From CAKOSP01 sp044432745 (GTDB lineage: Bacteria > Bacillota_I > Bacilli_A > RF39 > UBA660), in assembly GCA_044432745.1 (NCBI GenBank), contig JAWXUH010000003.1, forward strand, positions 61,380-125,379: a stretch of DNA of 64,000 bases, read 5' to 3'. Position 1 is the first letter of the stretch. Each line of letters starts with the position of its first letter. The position numbers and the translations under genes were made by a program. The notes below the pieces were generated by a model. It was given only the letters and a program-made list of their open reading frames with translations, had not been told where the DNA came from and searched no databases. This document shows, piece by piece, positions 35,138-43,938 of the stretch.

Positions 35138-38061
35138 AATTAATTAGGGGAGATAAAAAAATAACTATAAAAGAAGGTACTATTGTAATTAAACAAGAAG
35201 AATTTTTAAACCACATTGATTTAGAAGAAATAGTAATACCCGATTCTGTTGAGGTTATACAAATATCAGCGTTTATGGGATGTACATCATTAAAGAAAAT
35301 AACATTACCTAAAAATTTAAAATTAATAGGAGATTTTGCTTTTTCTAATTGTAAAAGTTTAGAAGAAGTAAATTTTGCTGAAGGATGTAAACTAAATACA
35401 TTATCAAGCGCTATTTTTTCCTATTGCACTAACCTAAAAAAAATTGATATACCTGAATCGTTAAACAATATATGCCGTAGTGCTTTTTATAAGTGTAAAA
35501 GTTTACAGGAAATAAATCTAAATGAAAATTTATACTTGATAGAAGAATTTGCTTTTTATGGAACTGGTTTAAAAAAAATATATATACCTAAAAAAGTTGA
35601 AAACATTAAATCGGGAGCTTTTTCAAATACACTAAATTTGGAAAGAATAGAAGTTTCAAAAGAAAGTGAAACGTTTTTAACACAAGATAATATATCGTTG
35701 GTAAATTACAACTTAGGTACATTTATTCAGTATGCACCTAATTCTAAAAATAAAAGTTATGAAATATTACCTTATGAAAGTCCATATGAATCTAAAGAAG
35801 AAATATTTATTATAGATCATTACGCCTTTGAAGGAGCAAGACATTTACAAGAATTAACTATTAGATCAAGCATTGATCATTGGGGTTTAGATTGTTTTAA
35901 AAATTGTAATAATCTAAAAAAACTTAAAGTATATTATGCATGGTATTGTACAATAAATAACATTTCTTCATACATAACTTCAAAAAACGAAATAAGAAAT
36001 ACTCCCTTTACAGAATTAATAATAGGAGAAAATATAAAAGAATTGTCAAATAAGACATATTTTAATTTTACTAATTTAGAAAAATTAGAATTACCAAGTT
36101 CACTAAAAGTAATTGAAGAGTCAGTATTTGCTAATTCAAAAAAACTTAAAGAAGTTACTATTCCTAGTGATTTTAATAAAATTGAAATAAATGCATTTCA
36201 CAAAAATACTATAATGAAATTTAGTGATAATCTAAGTTTAACCACAGATAATATTTTGTCAATAAAACAGGTAGATGACTATATAATTTCAAAAACTATA
36301 AAAGAAGAATATCATATTTATCATAAGTCATATGGTAAAATTTCTGAACTATCTTATGAAGATATAGCTAATTCAACAATTAATTCAAAAGAATTAATAC
36401 AAAATCCTGAAAAAATTATTATTTATATAGATAAATTATCTGAAATTTTACAAAATTTAAATATGGAAAATTCTAGTGTTGCGTTAAAAAGATTACGTAA
36501 TCTTTTTATATCAGAAGAAAAAACTGATTATGAAATTAAAGCTGAAATTTTTCAAATCATAAAAAAAGGATTAAACAATGAATTTCCGCTGCTAAGTATT
36601 AATTTTATTTTAGGTTTAGATAAAGAAAATGCTACCACATTATTAGAAAATTATGATGATACATTAGAAAAATTTTTAACGTATTCTAAATTATCAACAG
36701 ATTCCCCTACTCCTATAATTAAACATTTGTTAAATAATTCTAACTTAATAGTAGAATATACTCAATTGTTAAATAAATATCAAATAAATGATCCATACTT
36801 ATATAACAACATAACAATAGCAATTCTTGATAAAAGTTCTAAAGAATACATGTTAGAAAATTGGAGTCCTTATCTTAAGAAAATCATAATTTCTAGTAAT
36901 ATATCAGAAGATGATGAGTATGGACTTAAAAATATTAGTGGACTTACAAAACTTTGTAATATACTTGGAATGCACATAGAAAATGATGTATATAGACAAA
37001 AAATTTCAAATTTTATTTCTGAAAAAATATTTTCATCTCATATTGGTAAAGACATAATAAATAAATATCAAATAAGCAATCGTAGAATAAATGAAGTATT
37101 TGACGATATAAGACCAAGAGAAGAATTTGATATGGAATTTCCAATATTCTTTATAGAAAACTATAAAGAATTATATGATATTGAAAATATTGAACCTAAA
37201 ACTATTAAAAAAATATACAATAATTTTAGACAAATATCAAATTCGGCATTATCAAACAAAGGTGAACAAAGACAGTTAAAAGTAACACTTAAAAAGTGCT
37301 TAGAATTTATAGCTATTAATAAATTTGAGAATGTTACAGAAGAAAATAAAGAAATAGCTGAATTAATAGGATTATGGCATGATAAAAATGAATGTTTTGA
37401 ATGGGCAGTAGAATTAAATAAAGAATCTAAAAAGGCACCAAGAAACATATTTGAAAAATACAAATCTGATAATCAAGATATCAATAGTAATGCAAATGAT
37501 TTATTAGAAGAAAGCATTGATGACTATTCATATGAATGGTTACCAAAACAAGATTTAAGAAATTTGGTATTAGGAAAATATTGTAATTGCTGCGCTCATT
37601 TAGAAGGAGCTGGAACAGGAATAATAAAAGCTTCAATGACAACAGATGTACATCAAAGTATAGTTGTTAAAAATGAAGATGGTTTGATTATAGCAAAATC
37701 TACTGTTTATATTAATCCAGAAATGAATTATGCAGTATTTAATAACATAGAATGTAATAAAGATTATAGAAATATTGAAAATAAAGAAAAAATATATGAA
37801 GTTTTTATTAGAGGTGCTAATGCTTTTGTAGAAAGATATAATTTAAATAATCCAGATAACTTGTTAGAAATTATAACTATAGGAACTTCTAGAAATAAAA
37901 TAGCTGATGTCTTTTTTAAAAATAGTGATATGCACCCTGTTTACGAAATATTAGAAACTCCTGATTTTACTAACTGGACATTAAATGGTACCTTATACGC
38001 TGGCAACAGTAAAACAGAACAAGTAGTTTTAATAAATAAAAAAAGAGAAAAAACGTTGTAA
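35134..38061 (+). CDS. Giant LRR protein with conserved C-terminal CxCCAH domain (paralogue 2)
   Basis: A 975-residue paralogue of the preceding protein, overlapping it by ATGA (start 35134, stop of the first gene 35135-35137), so the two are translationally coupled and presumably made in a fixed ratio. Residues 10-350 are leucine-rich repeats (AFMGCTSLKKITLPKNL, AFYKCKSLQEINLNENL), fewer than in paralogue 1. The helical middle contains FENVTEENKEIAELIGLW, matching FNNVTPQTENLSLILGTW of paralogue 1. The C-terminal domain has C817, C819, C820 and H822 in KYCNCCAHLEGAGTG, and the same downstream blocks (VHQSIVVKN, IIAKSTVYIN, YAVFNNIE, LEIITIGTSRN). The repeat half diverged more than the C-terminal half, as expected for a recognition region. 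No signal peptide. Confidence 0.85.
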   Translation: MKLIRGDKKITIKEGTIVIKQEEFLNHIDLEEIVIPDSVEVIQISAFMGCTSLKKITLPKNLKLIGDFAFSNCKSLEEVNFAEGCKLNTLSSAIFSYCTNLKKIDIPESLNNICRSAFYKCKSLQEINLNENLYLIEEFAFYGTGLKKIYIPKKVENIKSGAFSNTLNLERIEVSKESETFLTQDNISLVNYNLGTFIQYAPNSKNKSYEILPYESPYESKEEIFIIDHYAFEGARHLQELTIRSSIDHWGLDCFKNCNNLKKLKVYYAWYCTINNISSYITSKNEIRNTPFTELIIGENIKELSNKTYFNFTNLEKLELPSSLKVIEESVFANSKKLKEVTIPSDFNKIEINAFHKNTIMKFSDNLSLTTDNILSIKQVDDYIISKTIKEEYHIYHKSYGKISELSYEDIANSTINSKELIQNPEKIIIYIDKLSEILQNLNMENSSVALKRLRNLFISEEKTDYEIKAEIFQIIKKGLNNEFPLLSINFILGLDKENATTLLENYDDTLEKFLTYSKLSTDSPTPIIKHLLNNSNLIVEYTQLLNKYQINDPYLYNNITIAILDKSSKEYMLENWSPYLKKIIISSNISEDDEYGLKNISGLTKLCNILGMHIENDVYRQKISNFISEKIFSSHIGKDIINKYQISNRRINEVFDDIRPREEFDMEFPIFFIENYKELYDIENIEPKTIKKIYNNFRQISNSALSNKGEQRQLKVTLKKCLEFIAINKFENVTEENKEIAELIGLWHDKNECFEWAVELNKESKKAPRNIFEKYKSDNQDINSNANDLLEESIDDYSYEWLPKQDLRNLVLGKYCNCCAHLEGAGTGIIKASMTTDVHQSIVVKNEDGLIIAKSTVYINPEMNYAVFNNIECNKDYRNIENKEKIYEVFIRGANAFVERYNLNNPDNLLEIITIGTSRNKIADVFFKNSDMHPVYEILETPDFTNWTLNGTLYAGNSKTEQVVLINKKREKTL

Positions 38062-38110
38062 TTTTCTTTTTTTATTCAACAATTTCTTTAAACTTAATAT
38101 ATTACCTTAG

Positions 38111-38542
38111 GTGATATATATTAAAAAAATAATCGAACTTAATAATATTAAAAAAAATTATTATACTATTGATGGAGAAATTAAAGCCTTAGAAAATATT
38201 TCAATTGATATACTAGAAAATGAATTTTTAAGTATAGTAGGACCTAGTGGATGTGGTAAGTCTACCTTGCTTAATATAATATCAGGTTTAGATTTTGAAA
38301 CAAGTGGCAATATAAAATACATAGATGACAAACCCATTATAGGATATATGCTTCAAACTGATGCTATGCTACCTTGGCTAACAGTGTTTGAAAATGCATG
38401 TTTGGGTCAAAAAATTTTAAATATAGAAGACGAGATTACTAAAAAATATACAAAAACATTACTTGAAAAGTATGGTCTTACAGAATTTTTAAATAAATAT
38501 CCTAAAGAATTATCTGGTGGGATGAAACAAAGAGTACCTTGA
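38111..38542 (+). pseudogene. NitT/TauT-type ABC transporter ATPase, 5' fragment interrupted by mobile elements
   Basis: The N-terminal 143 residues of an importer ATPase: Walker A IVGPSGCGKSTLLNIISGL, Q-loop GYMLQTDAMLPWLTV and signature LSGGMKQR. The frame then enters inserted DNA and stops after three codons, before Walker B. The missing continuation (V-A-L-I-R-T-L-A-I-K-P-D-I-L-L-L-D-E-P) is at 63882, exactly in frame. As it stands the product cannot hydrolyse ATP; it would be restored by precise excision. Start is uncertain: GTG at 38111 has no separate ribosome-binding site, while AGGTGAT could serve an ATT codon at 38120. Likely partner of the binding protein at 26285. Confidence 0.88.
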
Positions 38543-38558
38543 ATACTCTTAACCCACA
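38533..38558 (+). other. attL: left junction of element 1 in the ABC ATPase gene
   Basis: Chromosomal half AAACAAAGA followed by core GT (38534-38535) and element half ACCTTGAATACTC. The sequence shared by attL and attR is AGT. The element half contains CTTGAA and TTAACCCACA, which mirror the internal site at 49120-49142. Confidence 0.85.
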
Positions 38559-38586
38559 TTTTATTTTTTATGTATTGGAATTTGAA

Positions 38587-40200
38587 CTAATCAAAATTCC
38601 ATGTTATTAATATATCTCTGGTTTTTGTTTCATTATCAACAGCACCAATATATATTTTATCAATAAATTCATCAACAATAGTTCTATTAAGTTCTGTTAA
38701 AACTTTATAGTTGCTGAAAATTTCCTTGATGTTTTTTTTATTTTTTTCTTTTAATTCTTCTATATTAATTTCTTCTATAATATTAGAGAATTCATTTTCT
38801 AAATTACTTCCTTCTATTTGAAATCCTTCCATAAGTTCTTCAAATTGTTTTTGTGTAATAACTTTTTTTATTTTGTCAGTATATATTTCTTTTAAGTATA
38901 ATTTATTATCTTTTAATTTTTTTTCTAACTCTTTTTTTCTTTTCATTAATTGATTAATTACACTATTCTTTTTCTTCTTTTTATTATTAACATTATTTTC
39001 ATTTAATATTTCTTCATCATAATATTTTGTTATTTTTTCATTTATTGCTTTTAAAACTAATTCTGATAAAACATCATATCTCATAGATAATTTATTTATA
39101 CAATCGTTATAACCATCTCTATTAGATGTACATACTAAATATTCGTGTTTAGATGTACAATTCCTTTTTAAATAGCATTTACATTCATTACAAAATACTT
39201 TTCCAGAAAAAATATGCAGTTCCTTTGTTTTACTTGAAACTCTCGTTCTTTCCTTCATTTGTATTTGAGCTTTTTCAAAAAGATCTTTATCAATTATAGG
39301 TTCATGAGTATTGAAAACTCTTATCCATTCTGATTCATCTTTTTTAACAATTTTTTTATTTTTATAACTTACTGTACTTCTCTTTCCTTGAATTAAATTC
39401 CCAATATACACTTCATTACTTAAAATTGTTTTAATAGCATTAGAACTCCATTTTATATCACTAATATCTCTGTTAGATATTACATTTAATTTTACACCAT
39501 TTTGATTTTTATATACAGATGGACTTGGAACTCCTTTTTCATTTAATGACTTTGCTATTTTTCCGTAACCATTACCTTCAAGATATACTTTAAATATTTC
39601 ATTTACTATTTTGCTTGCGTATGGATCTACTTGTAATACATCTGTATTTTCTTTTGAAACAAAGTAACCAAAAGAAGCAAATGGACTAATAAATTCACCA
39701 TTTTTCATTTTTGCGTGAAAAGCTGTTCTTATGTTATTAGAAACATCTTCTAAAAACCATTCATTCACAAGTCCGTTTATTTGTCTTGACTTTTTATTAC
39801 CTTTATTAAAAGTATCTGCATTATCTGAAAAACTTAAAAACCTTACATTCCATTCAATAAATTTATTATGCAAATATTTTTCAATAACTTCCATATCCCT
39901 TGAAAACCTACTTTGTGACTTACATAAAATTACATCTAATTTACCACTTTCACAATCTTTTATAAGTCTTTCAAATTCAGGTCTATAAGTACCTGCACCA
40001 GATAAATCTTCATCACAATATTCATCTGTTAAAACATAATTTGGATTCTTAGCAATTTCTGTTATTAATAATGTTCTTTGATTTTTTATACTTTGACTAT
40101 CATCATCTTTATTTAATTTATTCTTGTCTTCATCTGACAGTCTTAAATAAATACCAACTCTATAAATTTTACTGTTATTAACACACGTCCCTTCATGCAT
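38587..40200 (-). CDS. Large serine recombinase (integrase) of element 1
   Basis: A 537-residue site-specific recombinase expected to integrate and excise element 1. N-terminal resolvase domain with catalytic Ser22 in VGIYLRLSDEDK and the conserved R in SQSRFSRDMEVIEKYL; recombinase domain about 180-330 (FGYFVSKE, YGKIAKSLNEKGVPSP, WSSNAIKTILSNEVYIGN); zinc ribbon about 340-380 (FCNECKCYLKR, YLVCTSNRDGYNDCINK); a charged coiled coil and a C-terminal FIDKIYIG segment. The 3' end is 52 bases from the attL core, as usual for integrases next to att sites. Strongly similar over its whole length to the recombinase at 60917. Confidence 0.95.
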   Translation of the reverse strand: MHEGTCVNNSKIYRVGIYLRLSDEDKNKLNKDDDSQSIKNQRTLLITEIAKNPNYVLTDEYCDEDLSGAGTYRPEFERLIKDCESGKLDVILCKSQSRFSRDMEVIEKYLHNKFIEWNVRFLSFSDNADTFNKGNKKSRQINGLVNEWFLEDVSNNIRTAFHAKMKNGEFISPFASFGYFVSKENTDVLQVDPYASKIVNEIFKVYLEGNGYGKIAKSLNEKGVPSPSVYKNQNGVKLNVISNRDISDIKWSSNAIKTILSNEVYIGNLIQGKRSTVSYKNKKIVKKDESEWIRVFNTHEPIIDKDLFEKAQIQMKERTRVSSKTKELHIFSGKVFCNECKCYLKRNCTSKHEYLVCTSNRDGYNDCINKLSMRYDVLSELVLKAINEKITKYYDEEILNENNVNNKKKKKNSVINQLMKRKKELEKKLKDNKLYLKEIYTDKIKKVITQKQFEELMEGFQIEGSNLENEFSNIIEEINIEELKEKNKKNIKEIFSNYKVLTELNRTIVDEFIDKIYIGAVDNETKTRDILITWNFD

Positions 40201-40266
40201 TATTACCTCCTATTAGATAATAATTACTGATATAGGTTTTATAACCACTTACAATATAACATATTA

Positions 40267-40395
40267 TCATATTTCATAGCAATTATCTTCTAGTAATAAT
40301 ATAATTTTAAATAACTTTTCATTTATAACTTTATAAAGATTAACTTCTTTTTCACTTCCTTTATATTCTTCTATAATATTGTATTTTATAATAAT
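40267..40395 (-). CDS. Conserved small ORF (about 40 aa) without an ATG start
   Basis: Between the relaxase and recombinase genes, a frame encodes IKYNIIEEYKGSEKEVNLYK... and ends NCYEI. It is preceded by AAGGAGG, but the codons at the right distance are ATT, ATT and ATA (starts at 40395, 40392 or 40389); no ATG, GTG or TTG lies between the upstream stop and the conserved part. Element 2 has a homologous ORF at the same place (IKYNVIEEYKKDEKTIDLVK), with about 21 of 34 identical residues. Conservation of protein sequence with an ideal ribosome-binding site indicates a real gene starting at a rare codon. Function unknown; a recombination directionality or regulatory role is possible by position. 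Confidence 0.6.
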   Translation of the reverse strand: MIIKYNIIEEYKGSEKEVNLYKVINEKLFKIILLLEDNCYEI

Positions 40396-40466
40396 TTCCT
40401 CCTTGTTTTTCTTACTACTTTTATATTAAATTTTATGAATTACTATAATTTATCATTACTATACAT

Positions 40467-41837
40467 TTACAATTCCATATCATAGTTTTTTGATTTAGCA
40501 TTTATAGATCGTGATAATTTATCATATTCTTCTATACTATCTTTCTTTTTTATTTTCAAAACACTTGCTAAAGCCTTACCTAAGTTAAAATACATATTTT
40601 TTAAAAATTCCAATTTATATTTTAATTCTTCAAGATTATCATTTAATTTATTAATAATTGAACTTTGCTTTTTAATTGTTTCGTTTTTTTCAGCTATTAA
40701 ATTATCCTTTTCTTTAATAAGAGTATTACTTTTATATAGTTCTATTTTTTTATTTTGCGAATTTATAATTAACTCTTTTTCATTTAATTCTGCTTTACTT
40801 AATATATTTTGTTTTTCTAAATTTTTCGTATAATCTAAAATTTTATCAACATCCTTTTTATGATATTGTTTAAAATATGCTCTTGGCTCTAATAAGTTAT
40901 CTTTATCAAGCAAGTCTAATTTTTTATTTACCACTTCTTTTGAGTTATCAAAAATTTTTTTCACATTATTTTTTTCAGTTATTAATTCCTCTAATTTTGC
41001 TTTTTGTTCTTTAATTTGATATTCTAATTTCGTTTGATGATGAACATTTGCACCTATATTTCCTCTATCTAAATTGTAACCTTTATCCGTTATAAATTTA
41101 TTAAATTCATCTTGCATTTTAGCAAAAGAATTTTTGCCACCCCTATCTTTCCAAAATTGATCATTATTTAAAAATTTACCTTTAACCTGTTCATATATTA
41201 TTTTACCTTGTTCATCTCTTAAAACTATTGGTAATAATTTGATATCACCATTTTTATTTTTAGTTTCTTCTTTTATTAAATTGCCTTCATTATCTTTTAA
41301 AAATTGTTTGCGACTGACTTCATTTACTATTGGAATAAAATATGCTTGTAAATGTGGTGTATCTTCATCATAGTGAACTTCTGATAATATAATATTATCT
41401 TTACCTACATAATTTTCTAGGAACTCCATACAATAATTAAAATAATTACTAACTGCTTCTGGTATATCACTTTCGTTATTAATATCTGGCACTTTAACTA
41501 CTACACCTTTTTTATCACCAGTTTGATAAAATCTATCAGTTTCTTTAAACTTCATTCCTAGATTTCCAAAAAATTCATTTCCACTTGTAAATGTTATTCC
41601 ATTTAAAACATTTGTATTCTTTTTGTTTAAATATTCTATATTTTCTTCTTTTAATTTTTGTTTAACACCTTGATATAAATTCCTTTCATTATGAGTTACA
41701 TAAGTATAATTATATTCTAATCTTTCTTTATCATAATTACCAGTTCCTTTTCTATCAGACATTTCTTTTCCTATATTAAATAAATCACTTTGTTTATATT
41801 TAGTTTCTACTCTTACTACTTGTTTTCCATCATACAT
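40467..41837 (-). CDS. MobV-family relaxase (Mob/Pre) of element 1
   Basis: A 456-residue plasmid-mobilisation relaxase that should nick oriT and pilot single-stranded DNA. The catalytic metal motif is VHYDEDTPHLQAYFIPI (H155, E158, H162; H-x-D-E-x-x-P-H), as in the MobV group, and the N-terminus has the R-x-x-x-K-Y segment with a family-like LEYNYTYVTHNERN. Residues 270-440 form a long coiled coil (NLEKQNILSKAELNEKELI, LIAEKNETIKKQSSIINKL), common in MobV proteins. Upstream lies a set of hairpins with a TAGTGAG sequence resembling known MobV nick sites. AAAGGAAGAATAA precedes the ATG. Confidence 0.9.
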   Translation of the reverse strand: MYDGKQVVRVETKYKQSDLFNIGKEMSDRKGTGNYDKERLEYNYTYVTHNERNLYQGVKQKLKEENIEYLNKKNTNVLNGITFTSGNEFFGNLGMKFKETDRFYQTGDKKGVVVKVPDINNESDIPEAVSNYFNYCMEFLENYVGKDNIILSEVHYDEDTPHLQAYFIPIVNEVSRKQFLKDNEGNLIKEETKNKNGDIKLLPIVLRDEQGKIIYEQVKGKFLNNDQFWKDRGGKNSFAKMQDEFNKFITDKGYNLDRGNIGANVHHQTKLEYQIKEQKAKLEELITEKNNVKKIFDNSKEVVNKKLDLLDKDNLLEPRAYFKQYHKKDVDKILDYTKNLEKQNILSKAELNEKELIINSQNKKIELYKSNTLIKEKDNLIAEKNETIKKQSSIINKLNDNLEELKYKLEFLKNMYFNLGKALASVLKIKKKDSIEEYDKLSRSINAKSKNYDMEL

Positions 41838-41887
41838 TTATTCTTCCTTTCTTAAATTGGTTATTTTAATAACCTATATTTTCTCTT

Positions 41888-41950
41888 TAGGTCTTTTATG
41901 ACCTATCTCACTAGGGCATAGCCCACTTGTTCGTTAAGGGTTCCCCTTAA
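41888..41950 (-). other. Candidate oriT of element 1
   Basis: Three hairpins lie just upstream of the relaxase gene: TTAAGGG-TTC-CCCTTAA (41934-41950), GGGCATAGCCC (41914-41924) and TAGGTC/GACCTA (41888-41905). On the minus strand the second hairpin is followed by TAGTGAGATA (41904-41913). MobV relaxases of pMV158 type cut at TAGTGTG/TTA next to a hairpin, so TAGTGAG is the predicted nick region. The same three hairpins and TAGTGAG occur upstream of the element 2 relaxase although surrounding bases differ. Confidence 0.65.
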
Positions 41951-42040
41951 AATCCCATTACTTAATTCAAGAAATACAATAATGCATTTTCTTAAATTAG
42001 CAATAAAATATTCACTATCACCACTTTCATTTGCTACGCA

Positions 42041-42055
42041 AACAAAACGTGCCAC
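42041..42055 (-). repeat. 15-base block conserved between the two elements
   Basis: AACAAAACGTGCCAC on the plus strand (GTGGCACGTTTTGTT on the minus strand) just after the RepA-like coding region begins to end; the identical block is at 59114-59128 in element 2, after its RepA-like gene. Flanking bases also match in part (AATGAAAGTGG). Possibly part of an extended oriT or a replication origin. Confidence 0.5.
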
Positions 42056-42068
42056 GTTTATATTTTTA

Positions 42069-43007
42069 TTATAAAATCTCATCATAATGAGCTTTATATA
42101 ATCTGGCATTACCATTTCTCACATTTTCAATGATAAGCCCCTCTTTTTTTAGTAATTCAATATTAGAATTAATTAATCTTCCAAAACTCCTTGGAGTTAT
42201 TTGTAAATTCAATTTATATACCATTTGAGAACAAGTAAACTCGTAATCATTATTATTGGATATAAATTTTATTAATTGTATTAAGTTATAATCAATATCA
42301 TCTTCTTCTATTGTTTCAACTACATTAAATACTTGATTATCAGATTTTTTTAATTGTATATCAAGTTCTTTAAAATTTCGGTTAATTGTTTTTAATCTTA
42401 CTAAACTTTTATCTTTAGAATTTTCAATTAATGTTATTTTACCATCAACTACTGCATCGAAAGCTGTACTTCCTAATACTTTACCTTTTTTATTTAAATG
42501 ATGTGTAAAAAGAATAGTAAAATTATATTTATCACACAATTCTCTAAACTTAGGCAATAATATTTGTCCTACATCTTGATAATCATTTATTTGATAATCA
42601 ATTCCTATATTTAAATCTTTTAACATATCAATTATTACAAGTTTTCCATTATAATTTAGAGAAAATTCTTGTAATTCTAATTCTATATCACTTAAATTTA
42701 TTTGTCCTTTTTCATTTCGATCAATTACAAAAAAACTATTATTAGAAAACTCTATTCCGAGTAATTTACATCTGTCTTTGATTTGAAATTGATTGGATTC
42801 TGTGCTAATATATAGTACAGGTGCTTTAATTGTGTTAAACCCTAAAAATTGTTTACCTAATGCTATTGCATTGGACATCTGAAGTGCAAACATAGATTTA
42901 CCAACTTTAGCGTTAGATACTAAACAATATAAACCTTTAGAAATCATTATTTCGTCGATAATGATTTCTTTTTTTATATAATTATTTACTTGTGTTATAT
43001 CTTTCAA
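42069..43007 (-). CDS. RepA-like RecA-fold ATPase of element 1
   Basis: A 312-residue protein of the AAA_25/RepA hexameric-helicase type. Walker A is SNAKVGKSMFALQ (residues 31-43), Walker B KLVIIDMLKDL (about 125-135), followed by FTILFTHHLNKKGKVLGSTAFDA, the sensor/H4-like region of RecA folds. The C-terminal 80 residues (FTCSQMVYKLNLQITPRSFGRLIN) look like a winged helix. Such proteins serve replication of plasmids and of excised mobile elements. It starts 4 bases after the small HTH gene and precedes the oriT region. Its homologue in element 2 is at 58156. Confidence 0.85.
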   Translation of the reverse strand: MKDITQVNNYIKKEIIIDEIMISKGLYCLVSNAKVGKSMFALQMSNAIALGKQFLGFNTIKAPVLYISTESNQFQIKDRCKLLGIEFSNNSFFVIDRNEKGQINLSDIELELQEFSLNYNGKLVIIDMLKDLNIGIDYQINDYQDVGQILLPKFRELCDKYNFTILFTHHLNKKGKVLGSTAFDAVVDGKITLIENSKDKSLVRLKTINRNFKELDIQLKKSDNQVFNVVETIEEDDIDYNLIQLIKFISNNNDYEFTCSQMVYKLNLQITPRSFGRLINSNIELLKKEGLIIENVRNGNARLYKAHYDEIL

Positions 43008-43011
43008 GTTA

Positions 43012-43248
43012 TCACATCCTTTCTTTTGATACTTTTTCTAAATAAGATATATCAATTAATAAATGATCCACAACTGATTTCATAGGTATTAAATTATTTG
43101 TCATAACATAACCATTTTTTGATAAATCATTTAGAATTTCTTTTTTCATTTTAAATGCTCTATTTCTTCCTATTTGTGCAATCTTCATTAAATCTTCTAT
43201 ATTGCACCATTGTTTTGATAACAATATTAACATTTCATTTGCTGGCAT
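43012..43248 (-). CDS. Small HTH DNA-binding protein of element 1 (excisionase/DUF3173-like)
   Basis: A 78-residue protein with a helix-turn-helix in WCNIEDLMKIAQIGRNRAFKMKKEI (about 14-38) and a C-terminal NNLIPMKSVVDHLLIDISYL. Same layout as the 81-residue protein at 57910 in element 2 (QQWCNLNDLMKLANVGRNSA). Small proteins of this kind in Gram-positive conjugative and mobilizable elements act in excision or replication control. GAGGTGAGATAA precedes the ATG. It is the first gene of the minus-strand backbone operon, divergent from the XRE gene. Confidence 0.75.
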   Translation of the reverse strand: MPANEMLILLSKQWCNIEDLMKIAQIGRNRAFKMKKEILNDLSKNGYVMTNNLIPMKSVVDHLLIDISYLEKVSKERM

Positions 43249-43379
43249 TATCTCACCTCACTTTCTTTTTTGTGCCTTTTTGATACATATTATAAATTTT
43301 GTACCACTTCTGCACCACTACATAATATCACCACAATTTTACTATGTCAACCATTTTAGTTACAAAAAAGTTTATTTTG

Positions 43380-43408
43380 TTGCATTTTAGCACAACTAAT
43401 GTTATACT
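43380..43408 (+). promoter_or_regulatory. Predicted promoter of the element 1 XRE gene
   Basis: TTGCAT (43380-43385) and TATACT (43403-43408) with a 17-base spacer, 23 bases before the start at 43432. The 183-base divergent region must also hold the promoter of the HTH-RepA-Mob operon. Confidence 0.55.
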
Positions 43409-43431
43409 TATTTTGTAAGGAGCAAAATCTA

Positions 43432-43938
43432 ATGAAAACAAAAGTTGGAGAAATGATTGAAAAAGGTCGTAAAGACAATAATTTATCAATGAGGCAATTA
43501 GCTGAATTAGCTAAGGTTAGTCACTCTGATATATCAAGAATTGAATCGGGAGAACGAGAAGTTCCAAATCCAAAAATTCTTAGAAAGATATCTAAATATA
43601 TTGGTATAAATTACAACGATCTCATGTATGCTTCGGGTTTAGGCTTTCAAGTTACTAATCTTAATCCATTTCTTAGAAGTTATTATCAAAATTTAAAGGA
43701 AAAAGAAATTGAAGATGCATTATACAATACACAAGGCACCAAGGAAACTTGGGAAGATTTAGTAAAGTCTTTTAAAGAAAGATTAGAAGATAATACTATA
43801 CCAGATGCTGAAAGAGAAATTATAGAACAAACTATTGAAGATACTGAATATCAAATAAATACAGCAACTGAAATAATAAAGGTACTGTTAAGTGCTAAAA
43901 TTAAAAATAGAAACGAAAGGAATAATAAAAATGAGTAA
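43432..43938 (+). CDS. XRE-family regulator of element 1
   Basis: A 168-residue repressor-type protein; start at 43432 is fixed by AAGGAG. Residues 8-65 are a helix-turn-helix of the Cro/C1 type (NNLSMRQLAELAKVSHSDISRIESGEREVPNPKILRKI in two parts, then YNDLMYASG). The C-terminal 90 residues are acidic and helical (FKERLEDNTIPDAEREIIEQ), possibly for dimerisation. It is divergent from the backbone operon, so it probably controls it and keeps the element silent. No peptidase domain of LexA/CI type is present, so SOS-triggered self-cleavage is unlikely. Confidence 0.9.
   Translation: MKTKVGEMIEKGRKDNNLSMRQLAELAKVSHSDISRIESGEREVPNPKILRKISKYIGINYNDLMYASGLGFQVTNLNPFLRSYYQNLKEKEIEDALYNTQGTKETWEDLVKSFKERLEDNTIPDAEREIIEQTIEDTEYQINTATEIIKVLLSAKIKNRNERNNKNE

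Noticed and set aside
41903..42115. 70-residue minus-strand frame spanning the end of repA and the oriT
   Set aside because: The corresponding region in element 2 is conserved as hairpins and DNA blocks but the frame is not kept, so it is non-coding conserved sequence.
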